From positions 2,418,001 to 2,482,000 of the forward strand of contig NC_133955.1 of the NCBI RefSeq assembly GCF_031877795.1: DNA of 64,000 nt, written 5' to 3'. Position numbers and translations under genes: made by a program. Below are positions 49,050-59,000 of this stretch, piece by piece. Source of the stretch: Strix aluco (taxonomy: Eukaryota; Chordata; Aves; Strigiformes; Strigidae). A model generated the notes under the pieces. The model saw only the letters and a program-made list of their open reading frames with translations. It searched no databases and had not been told where the DNA came from. Each line of letters begins with the position of its first letter. The stretch's first letter is position 1.

Positions 49050-49760
49050 ACCAGCCCGCAGGTTTCAGGGAGCCGTCGCGGCTGAGCCCCCCCCGTGGGA
49101 GTGGGATGGGGTGGGATTCCCACCGGCGTGGGGCCGGGGCGGCGCCGGGGCTGACCGGGGGGACGACGGCGGGGCCGTGCCGGGGCCCGGGGGTGGAAGG
49201 GGGGTCCCCGGCGCTGGTGGCGAGGCCGTCCCGCCCGGTGCCCTCCTCCGCCGGGCCCTCGGGGCGGCGGCCGCCGTGACATCAGTCCGGGCCGGCGCCG
49301 AGCGCAAAGCGCCGCCGCCCCGCGACCCGCCTTCCCCCGCCGCCAACAAAACCCCCGAGCGGCCGCCGGCCCCAGCCCCGCTCCCGGCACCGACCCGGCC
49401 CGGCCCAGCTGCAGGTAGGTGCGGGGCGGGGGGGCGGGCGCCGGGCCCCGCGGAGCGGCGCGGAGCCCCCTCCCCTCCTCCTGTCCCCTCCCGCGGGGCC
49501 CGGGTCCCGCTGCGGAGCCTCCGGGGCTGCCGCTCCTCCCGACCCGGGGCCCGGAGCCCCCCCCCCCCATCCCATCCCATCCCGTCCCTCCGAGCTGCTG
49601 CATCCCCGCTGCTCCCCACCCGCGCCCAGCACCCCCCCGCCCTCCGTCTGCGCCCCCCAGGCGCCTCCCCCGGGGTGCGGTGTGGGGCTGGGGGCTGGAG
49701 CGGTGTGGGGCTGGGGTGGGTGCGGGTGCGGTGGGGCCCACTGAGGCACGAAGCGGCCCG
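49050..49760. promoter_or_regulatory. CSRP1: CpG-island promoter of CSRP1
   Basis: About 0.7 kb of dense GC and CpG sequence ending in G-rich tracts, at the 5' end of CSRP1. No TATA box is seen. A CRE-like TGACATCA lies at 49277-49284, roughly 130 bp before the inferred first splice donor. The start site is inferred to lie within about 49.2-49.35 kb. Confidence 0.75.
49290..49414 (+). other. CSRP1: CSRP1 noncoding exon 1 (inferred; left edge unknown)
   Basis: A strong donor, CTGCAG|GTAGGTG, at 49414/49415 lies in the CpG island. Joining it to the exon 2 acceptor at 55924/55925 gives CTGCAG-G-ATG, with A at -3 of the CSRP1 start codon, a good initiation context. CSRP1 in other vertebrates has a noncoding first exon, as recalled. 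The 5' boundary given here is only approximate. Confidence 0.6.
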
Positions 49761-51590
49761 AGCATCTGTGCACATGGCGCAGGAGGCGGAAGCCAAAGCT
49801 CTTGCATCAGATCGGGTGAACTTCCCTAACCCGGCGGGGAGCGGGCACCGACGCAGCGCGGTCACTTCCCACCAGGACGCCAAACTTTGTGCTGGCGTTA
49901 ATCTTAACCCTCCGCCAAGCGTGTCTGTGCCCTTTCTGCAAAGGGAAATCTCAGGGTTGTGGTCTCGAGCGGAGTCCTTGCGCCCCGTCCCCTCGCCACA
50001 ACGTGGGCTCTGCCGTCGCTTGGCTTTGCAGCCGGAGCAAAGCTTAAACCCGGGAGACGGGGCCAGCTCCAGCCTTTCTGCTGGTGCAGACTGATGTCTC
50101 CTTGCGAGGACTCGCAGCGCTGAGGACCGGGCTGGGCACGTCCCTGAGCACAGCTTCAGGTGCCGCTTTCCAAACCTCAGAGCCAGCAGCAGGGCCAGCG
50201 CGTCGTGGGGTTAATTAGCACGTGGCAAAAATACTGGATGCTGCCAAGCTGCAGTATTAGGTAGAGGGAGGGATGGACTGGGTGAGATCGGCTTGGGCCG
50301 CTGCACCTCCTGGCTCTTTTGGTGGTGAGGCTGGAAAGGTGAGGTGATGCCTGTGAGCACTCCCAGCCCTGGGGAGCACTTGCTGCTTCACAAGTAGCTC
50401 AGCGCTCGCTGCTGCCGGACAGGCAGTGGTGCCTTCCCCTTCCCGTGGGTCGGTGGGCACCGTCTGTCCAGCCTGGGGCTCGCAAACGGCCTCTCCTGGC
50501 TCCTGGGTCAGGGCCCCTCCGGCCGGGATGGCAGTGCCTGGACTCTGCCCCTGCGGCGGCTGAGCTCAGCTCCCTGCTCCTGGGAGGCAACATAAAATGA
50601 TGAGGACGTGACCGATCCGGGCAAATAAGGGCTTTGCAAAAGCTACAGTGAGCTTGATCAGGTTATGGATTTTGATTCCTGCAGGAGTCTGTAGCTTTTG
50701 TTAGCATACCTGAAAATGCTCTTGTTCTGGGTAAAATTTGGATTTTCTTTGAGGAGCCCAGTTGTGATAGGAAACTTTCAAGTTGCCTTTGTAACCAGAG
50801 CTTGGGAGCAGTCAACAGGCAAGGGAGGGGTGGTCCGCGGGCACGTTGCAGCTGGTGGGTGCTCGTCCACAGCCGGGTCTGGCGGGTGGCTCAGCGTGGT
50901 GCTGGCCTCGTGCTGGCCCCTTCCCTGGCACCACGAGCCTGAAGGCTGCCTTAGCAGTGGCAGCAGAAGTAATGCCTGTGTTGTTTTGGGAACGGTAGAG
51001 TAGATAAGCAGCGTGTGAGGATCACTCTGGACCTCGGACCCTCCCGACTTCCTCCCCTCCTCTCATGGCAAAGCCCTCGGACATGTGTGATCTGATACAG
51101 CTCCTGGGTCAGTTCTTTGATTTTTCCATGGTGATGCCATGTCCCAGTGCTTACCAGCCTCAGGACCCCGTTATCCTCTTGCTCACCAGTTCCACATCAC
51201 TGTATCACAAATGACCTTCGTTTATCCTCACTTACACTGTTGGCGCCCAGAGTCTCCTCGCATCACGGCTCCACCCGGCTGGTACACGGCAGGGGGACTG
51301 TTCTAACTTGCCTCTTGTAGGGTTATTTCCACTTGTGCCCAGGTGATGTGGAAGCTGCTCCGTGACAGATGCTGTTTGTCTGGTGGTAATCAGACCCCAG
51401 GACTTGGGGCTCCTACTGTGGTTTCCTCCCCTTTGACTTGTCCCTTTGCCAGGCCATGTAATAATCCTGCGTGAACTGCTGTGAACATCATTAGGAGTGA
51501 ATTTTGTGCAGCACTGATGGTGCTTTTCTGCCATCCACTTGTATTAACGCTCTCACTGGAAAAAAAAAGAACGTTTTACATGGGCCAGCA

Positions 51591-51632
51591 TGAGTCTCCT
51601 GTTGCTCAGTGTGAGTCTCCTGTTCCTCAGTG
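51591..51632. repeat. 21-bp tandem duplication
   Basis: Units 51591-51611 and 51612-51632 begin TGAGTCTCCTGTT and differ by one base (G/C). In CSRP1 intron 1. Confidence 0.92.
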
Positions 51633-53796
51633 ATCTCCAAGTGATTGCTCTGCAATTAATTACTGTAGGATTTTAGTAGAACATCTGGGCACATACATGG
51701 GAAAGGTTTTCCAGCTATTGCAGAAGCTCAAATGGTTGAGCTGACATCCTGGTGGCTGCAGGTGAAGTTCACTGGAGGGTGTAGGGAGAGAACCTGCACT
51801 GCTCTGAGTGCTCCCGTAGCAGGGAAGCTGTGGTCAGACGGCGGGTGCTGCTTCAGCTCCAGCAGTTGAAAACAAGCTGCTCTCAGGCAGGTACAGCAGT
51901 GGTGTGACATGAGCACACTGACCTTTCAGCCCACTTGAAGGAGGGGGTGACCCTGTGTTCCTGCTGCCTGAAGGCTTGGCTTCATCTGCTCCCTGCTTCC
52001 CCTTAGAGCCCAGGTTTAGATGACATCCCGAAGCACCAGGACATACTGGTTCCATACTGGTTTATGCCTGGTTGTTCAGACTGCCTCCCAAACTGGTGCA
52101 ACACAAGCCCATCTGAAACATGGGTGGGTCTTTAGCTTTGACCTGGTGAGCTGTACCGCTGCAGTCAGACATCAGACACTGAAATTAGAGTTGATCTCCA
52201 AAAAGTGTCAGGCTTGTGTGGTTCTGCACAAGCCTCACTTGTGTCCATGCTTTCCAGCAACACGGCTGTTGATAAAAGGATGGTACCTTGGTTTTTGAGG
52301 CCCCTTGCCTTATCCAGAGCAGATGTTGGACCGGCTCGGAGGCTGAGCCACGCTTGGCACGGAGGATGCTGTCTGTAGGGCTCTGGTTGTGTTTGCTGCG
52401 AAGTTGTGGTGCACGGGATGTGGAGCTGCAGGAGGGAGGAAAATAATCTTGTTTTTTGGCAGCCCTGGGTGTCTCTCTTGCCTATGCTCAGTGAGGTTTT
52501 TGGCTGCAGGACAGTCACCTCCTGTTCCTCATTCTGCGTGGGTCTAATAGTGATTTGGAGAAGTGCGACTGCGGTCACCAAGTACTGCAATTGGGCAGAA
52601 TATGGTGCTCAGCTTCATGGTGCAACATACTCTGAAAAATATGTTGAAAGAGTTGCAAACTCTCTGACATATCTTAAAGTAGTCATTAATTAGGGGATTG
52701 GGATGACGGGTCTGTCTAGAGGGCTATTGTAAGGCTTTTGCTGCTGAGACGGCTGGTGCAGGTCCCAGGCTCTGTGAGCAGGGTGCTCCTATTCTTTTTT
52801 TTCCTGCTAATACTGACCTGTAGCATAAACTCCTTTTTGGTCTCTCATGTGGCCTGCCAGGCCCTCAGCATGTGCCTCTGTATGTTGTTGACTAAGAGGG
52901 AATTCCCAGCAACTGAAATCTTATCTCAGCTTTTCACTGTGCCCAGCTGTGAGCTATCACAAGCCCATGTATCCCCAGGAAAAACTCATTTTCATGGTCT
53001 CTCCCCCCAGAAAACCCAGGAGGTCTCGCTGGGATGTGACTTTGCTGGGGCTGTATCTGTGCTTCTGGGTGCTTCATGGTGGGAGTTACCTGCTGAAATC
53101 AGTGACGTTGGTGTGGAGGCACCTGCAACCTTCCCATGGTGGATGGAGGAAAATAAGCAGCAAAAGGGTTGAACGGCTCTTGTGGCAAACACCAGATGAG
53201 CTTCACCCAGAAGCATCTTTTTTCCTCCTGTAGACTTACAGGCAGCTCAGAGGAAGGTGTCCCCACTGCCGATGTCTCGGTTTGAACAGATGAACCCTGC
53301 TGTTCGGGACAAACAGAGTCTCTCTTCCTTTGCTGCTGCTGTAAAGGGGGAAAAAATGTGTCATCGAGGCAAAGGGGAGCAGCTGGCTCCAAACTGTGCC
53401 AGGCAGTTTGTCCCTGAGCGTGCCTGCAGATGCCCTGGCCGTGGACCAGGGAGTGATGACAGGGGGCTGCCTGCATGAGGCTGCCCACCAAAATCAGGGC
53501 TGGTGAGTCCCAGAGGTGGGGTCTGCTGGCTGTCGTGTTTGGAAAGGGATGAGGGTCCCTGAGAAATTGTAGCCAGCGTCGTGTTATTCCTGACAAGGGG
53601 TCTGACACAGGTGGGCATGGGGGCAAAGGGGGCCAGTGGGCTCCCATGCCATGCAGGTGCGGGTGTCTCCGCTGCCTGGGCTGGCAGGGGGCTGCCGCTG
53701 GATATTTCTGCCCTCCAAGGAAACTCCTGAACCAGGTCAGGCCTTCCTCCTGGTGCAGGGGGGAAAAAACAGGCTCTGGAGAGAAACAGTTTGTGT

Positions 53797-53806
53797 CCTT
53801 TTAAGG
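53797..53806. promoter_or_regulatory. CSRP1: Consensus CArG box (SRF site) in CSRP1 intron 1
   Basis: CCTTTTAAGG fits CC(A/T)6GG exactly and is palindromic. It lies about 4.4 kb downstream of exon 1. CSRP1 is a known SRF target in smooth muscle, and I recall a CArG-dependent intragenic enhancer in the mouse gene, so this is a good candidate for its bird counterpart. Alignment is needed to show it. Confidence 0.65.
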
Positions 53807-55925
53807 CAATCCAAAGGCTGGGACTGGAACCATCAGGCTGGAGGGGAGGGATTTGGCACGGGCTGCGCAGTGGTGGGAAGCCCAGGCTGCAGGGTGTTCG
53901 GAAAGGAGACTTCCCGCCTGGGCTTCTGCAATCACACCCCAGTCACAGCTCCTGGGGTCCCTGGAGCCAGCAGAGCCTCTCCAGCCCCCGCTCCCAGCAC
54001 CCTCCACAGCTCTGTCTGTCTGTCCCATGCTGAGACCCTCCGTGTGTCCAGGAGCTGGAGCTGGGCTAGAGCGGGGCCTCTGTGCAGCCCTGCCAGCGTG
54101 TCAGCCCTGACCCACGCCCTGCCTGCCCTGCCTGCTATTATAACCAGGTTGAGATCAATTTCCCTTTTGTATTGCCTGACAAAATACTCTTACGCAGGGA
54201 AAAGCTCAACTTTCCCATATCCTGGAAGGTACAGAGACCTCGCTGTGCCTGTGAGAAGAGGGTTTGCAGCATTTCATCCTCCCTCATCTCTCCGTTTGAC
54301 GTTCATACAGCCTCTGGTCCTGTTGTGTTTAGCATCCATCTCCCCGACTGCCTGCCAGGCAGGGCAGTGCCGCCAGCTCAGCCGTTGGGTGGGGGATTGG
54401 AGACCCAGAGATGGGGTTTCAGCTGCCCAACGTGACCCAGGGATTGGGAGCTGCTGCCAGGAGTGGGCTCAAAGGCTGTGCCCCGGCAGACCCAGATCCC
54501 CTTCCTCATAGCCACGCAGCGAGCCGAGGGAGGTGGTGAGATCCTGCGCGTGCTGTGGGGTGGCACACGGTGTAGTGTGAAAATGGTGTTTGGTTTTGGG
54601 GACCTTTAGCTGTTCAGGAGTTGGGAAGCACATGGCTGTGCCTGCAATGGGGAGGGTGACTTCTGTTGCTTGTCCACACATGGGAACAGAATGGAGAATT
54701 ACAGACGTGTTGATGGAGAGAGGCCTCTGGAGACCTCCCAAGCTGCAGCTTGTGCCCATTGACCATATATCATTGGGCGCCGCCAAGAAGTGTTTTGTTT
54801 TGTTGTCTTTGTAGCAACCCTAGGCTGCTGTTAGATCCTCTTTAGCCTCCTCTTGACTCCACTCAACCAGCCTGCCGCCCTCAGAATCTCCTTGCTTGAA
54901 TGTCGTGAGGTTTGTGTTGGCCTGGTCTTAAAGTATCAAAGCCTCTCTGGGTTGGAGCTCTGCTACTTGTGTTAGCTGCTCACAGTATCTTGGGGTTATC
55001 TGCAGATCAAGGGGCCTCTTAATCATGTCTCATCAGATACATTTCAGGAAAGAGGAGAGAGAAATAGAAGCATTTATATCCTGCCAAGGAGCTGCATGGT
55101 GGCTTAGGTTGGTGCTCAGGTGTTCGCCCTGCACGGGAGCCTGTGTCCCTGGGGCTGCTGATTTCCCAGACTCTGTGGCTGTACCTGCAGTCCTGGAGGG
55201 GACTGAGAAGCCTCGAGTACGGGGGGAACCTGTGAGCAGTTGACCAGGCAAGGCACAAGCTAATGATGCTGTGGGGGACACGATGCCAGAGCCCGCTGTT
55301 TGGTGGTATCAGGGGTCAGCTCCTGCCCTTTGGGCAACCCTGTTTATACTCCTGCGCTGTGGTGGCAGAAACGGGAGAGATGTTTGAGGAGGAGAAGCTG
55401 GAACTGTTTCCAGACAGTGTGACAGCCTGTGCCCTCTCCAGCATCCAGGATCGGTCACCCTGGCCATTGCGTTGCCCTGTCGAGGGGTGATAGCAGGGCT
55501 GTGACCTAATGAGGTGACGGGGCCGTGGGTACCCCCGTAAGTGCCGTCTCCCATCATTGTCCTGCTTCCTCCCCTTTCCTGGCACAGAAAGGAGCTGTGA
55601 GGTGCCATGGCTTCCAGGACAGGGGCATTTCTGCAGCTCCTGGCTGGTAGGACCACTGGTCCCCAGGAGGCAGCGGATACTGCTGGGTGCTGTAATGATG
55701 GGTGCTGTGGGCATCCTGAGTTCTGCTAATTACCAGCCCTGTGAAGCTGTGCAGACAGCAAACCTCCGTGGGTGGTCTCTGCGTGCGCAGATGTGGAACA
55801 GTTGCCGGAGCACTGCTGGTGGGTGCCCACTGTGGTCACCTTGCTCTGCCGTCCCTGCCTCCTGCCCGGCCAGCGTCCTGCCTGACCTCCTCTGACGCTG
55901 TTTCTGTCTGTGCTTTTTCTGCAGG

Positions 55926-56037
55926 ATGCCAAACTGGGGAGGAGGAAAGAAGTGTGGCGTCTGCCAGAAGGCAGTGTACTTTGCTGAGGAGGTGCAATGT
56001 GAAGGCAGCAGCTTCCACAAGTCCTGCTTCTTGTGCA
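55926..56037 (+). CDS. CSRP1: CSRP1 coding exon 2
   Basis: The exon starts at 55925 after TTTTCTGCAG, one base before the ATG. It encodes residues 1-37 and the first base of Met38, ending TTGTGCA|GTGAGT. It covers the first five zinc ligands of LIM1. Downstream read-through in the intron gives a short false C-terminus. Confidence 0.96.
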
Positions 56038-59000
56038 GTGAGTACCAGCCCTTCCCTCGCCCCTCCCGTCCCATTTCCTGGCTCTCTGCCGCCTGGGCGC
56101 CCCGTCATGTCCTGTTTATGGGCCGTGTAAACGCTCGTTAGGATTTCTCTACAAACAGCCTGGCGGTGGGAGCCATGTGGCAGGTTTTCTGCTTTTCTCC
56201 AGACTTGGAAGTTAGTTCTGCTAAAGGAACACAAATCCCAGGACACCAGAGGCTGTCCAAGCTGTCAGGGCTGACCTCAGTCAGCACCCACACAAAAGAT
56301 TTAGTCTGTCCCTACACCAGGGAAAGGCTAGGCTGAGTCCTCTAGACTGTCTCCAGATGTTCAAGATTGGAGCATGAGACAGGGACTCTCCAAACGGTGG
56401 TGGCAGGAGGTGGCACATTCCATGCAATGCTCTGAGGGGATGCTAACTTTAGTCTTCTAAGTGGCTTTGCCACACTAAAAAGGTGGTGTTGGGGCTTGGG
56501 AACTGGCATGGGATCTGCCCCTGTGTCCCAGGACATGATGGAAGAAGATGTGGTCCTGTCCTGGCCCTTCTGCTGGTGGAAGGCCTACTGTGAAGTGCTA
56601 AAGCATCACCTCCAGCCTGCCTGAAAATCTGCTATTGTGGAGCATGTTTCTGTTGCATGTTTGGACCCAAGTGTTGCCTCCAGGGAAGGGCAGCAGAACA
56701 GGATCTGGCTGTGGGTTAACTCAGTGCAGAGATCCTTCCTCTACCTGCTCTGCAGGATCCTACAAGTACTCTTGGGTTCATGCTGCAGGTCCCAGACACC
56801 CTTCCCCTCCCTTTGGGGATACCAGGGCAGCAGTGCAGGGACAGGCGAGTAGTTGTTATGGTGCTGAGAGCAGCTCCTTAACCCTGGGGCATCCAACTCC
56901 AGGGGGACTGCAGAACCTTTGAATAAAAAGACCACTGTCCTCAGCCTGTGTTTTACCAGATTTCTGTCCCCTGCCCTTGAAGACTATCACATAACAGACC
57001 TAGTGATTCTCATGTGCTAACAGGAACATGCACGTTGCCTGTGTCCGCTGATGGCTCATCAAGACACTGCATGTGACACAGAGCACCAGAGTGGAAGTGC
57101 ATCCTCAGAGCTGCCCTTGTAGCAGAGTCCCACTGAGGTTTAACAGTTTCTCAGCTGATCCCAGGACCCTGTTCCCAGTCTCACCGTCCCGTTGCATCAG
57201 GGAGCACAGACGTGATCTTTTCCATACAGGCAGGGAGCAGAGCTAGGGTCTATAAACAGGCACACAGCTAGAACTAATCTCAGTAGACCTATTCCAGCAG
57301 GGAAATACCAGTGTCCTCGTGGGGCCGATCCCCGCCGTGCTCCTGTGTCCTCCTGGCTCGGATACTGGATACTGCTTGGCCAGCCTGTCTGGGATGCAGC
57401 ATGCGCAGACGGATGAGGACGTGAGAGAGGCTGTTGCTGCATCTCTGCTCCCTGTGCAGCACGAAGAGTGGCCAGCGTGGCTGGTAGCTCTTGTATGTGG
57501 GAGTTCCCAGGCTGGAAGCCTTGCTGGGTTGTTTAGTTTGGAGAAGAGGAGGCTGAGGGGAGAACTCATTGCCCTCTACAACTCCCTGGAAGGAGGGTGC
57601 AGAGAACTGGGGATGAGCCTCTTTAATCAAGTAATAAGTGATAAGACAAGAGGGAATAGCCTCAAGTTGCACCAGGGAAGGTTTAGACTAGATGTGAGGA
57701 AGCATTTCTTTACAGAACAGGTAGTCAGGTGTTGGAATGGGCTGCCCAGGGAGGTGGTGGAGTCCCCACCCCTGTAGGTGTTTAAGAGTAGGGTCGACAT
57801 AGCGCTGAGGGATCTGGTGTAGTTGGGATCTGTCAGTGCTGGGTTAACAGTTGACTAGATGATCTTCAAGGTCCTTTCCAACTGAGATGATTCTGTGATT
57901 CTGAGACGACTAAGAAGGGGAGTTGCAGAGAGTCTTTCCCTGGGCGGGCAGGGTGATGGCAGACTGTGTCCTTACTGTGGCTGCTCCCTGCAGCAGGAAA
58001 TCGTGTTTCTTCTGCAGCCTCAGATAAGGAGGGTGAGGAATGTTACCCTCATCTCCCCACCACCACTGGCTCTTACCTCCGTATCAATGGAGGACCTCAG
58101 TGTGGGGACAAAGATCCCCTTGCAGCTGGATTGCTAGGGAAAGCTTCTGCTGCATGATGCTGGCACCCAGAGCGCGGGGCAGGCCTCCAGGTGCCACGAA
58201 ATCAGGCAAAAGGTGTTGCTTTGAGGAGGGAATACACGGCCAAAGTGGGAAGGAAGGTCATCCCGTGTCCGCTCATGGAAGCAAGTCACCAGGGAGTGGT
58301 TCTGAGCCGACTACAGCCAGGGCTCCTGTCCCTGTGCTCTGCAGATGTACGTAATCACACTCCACATGTACCCCAGCGGTTCTGCCCACCCCAGCTGCGG
58401 GGTCCCCAGTTCAGGCCATGGCTTGAGTGCCAGCCCACAGTGCTGCCTGCTGCTCCCACTCTGGTGCCGCAGACTGTGAGCGATGCTGCATTCCCAGCCT
58501 GCTCCCCAGTGCTGCATTTGGGCCTCATCAGGGAACTTGAAGTCATTATCTTTAGCGGAGAAAAACAAATACTTTGACCTGATCTGCCAAAAAAATAATC
58601 AAAAAGGAGCCAAACCTACCACAGTGCATTAGCACTGGAGATTGGCTCAGGGAGTGACTTGGTGATTGACTCAGTGGCATCGATCCAACTGAGTCAATAG
58701 TACACGGCAGAAATGTGCTGTAATGAGACCGTTTGGCCTCTGAAAGTAGCAGCAGCTCTTGCCTAATTGTTTTGTGGAGCAGCTCTGCTGCTTTTAGAAA
58801 AACAAAGGGTCCTTAACTCAATGAGTGCGGCACGATGGAATTTCTGCAATGTAGAAACCCAGGAGCTGGGGGCTGATTTCTAGGAAGCAGATCAGGAAAG
58901 AATTTTTCTGCTGCCTCTCAAAGCGGTCTGTGGCTGGTACAGATGGGGGGCTGTGAAAGCTTAGGTTAGAGCTTTAAATCCATCCAGCACTGTGGGAGAG

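Larger units (their letters stand above)
43312..49050. other. Intergenic region between PPP1R12B and CSRP1
   Basis: About 5.7 kb between the two CpG islands. It contains one CR1 copy at about 46.0-46.6 kb, a GC-rich patch at 45.48-45.7 kb with a CTCF-like site, and an A-run at 44587-44601. I looked for exons of a divergent gene on the plus strand, and for UBE2T (recalled as the human neighbour of PPP1R12B), and found none I can support. The open frames of 60-160 codons at 45.4-48.6 kb overlap on both strands and look like chance. Confidence 0.7.
49415..55924 (+). other. CSRP1: CSRP1 intron 1 (6.5 kb)
   Basis: From GTAGGTG to TTTTCTGCAG. It contains G-quadruplex-type tracts just after the donor (49423-49445, 49557-49587, 49707-49726), a 21-bp perfect duplication (51591-51632) and a consensus CArG box at 53797. 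A weak CR1-like patch may lie near 54.83-54.9 kb. Large open frames here (up to 291 codons at 53636-54511) overlap others on both strands and look like GC-driven chance. No other exon is supported. Confidence 0.7.

Noticed and set aside
48604..50094. 496-codon plus-strand open frame over the CSRP1 promoter and exon 1
   Set aside because: Runs through promoter, exon and intron without respecting the donor at 49414, and has no recognisable domain. Explained by GC content.
53636..54511. 291-codon open frame in CSRP1 intron 1
   Set aside because: No domain and no splice context, with overlapping open frames in other frames. Chance is more likely.
54768..54781. CCATATATCATTGG, a CArG-like stretch
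   Set aside because: The spacing between CC and GG is ten bases instead of six.
54811..54910. CR1-like wording (TTAGCCTCCTCTTGACTCC) in CSRP1 intron 1
   Set aside because: Too short and too diverged to call. A masking run against CR1 consensus sequences would decide.
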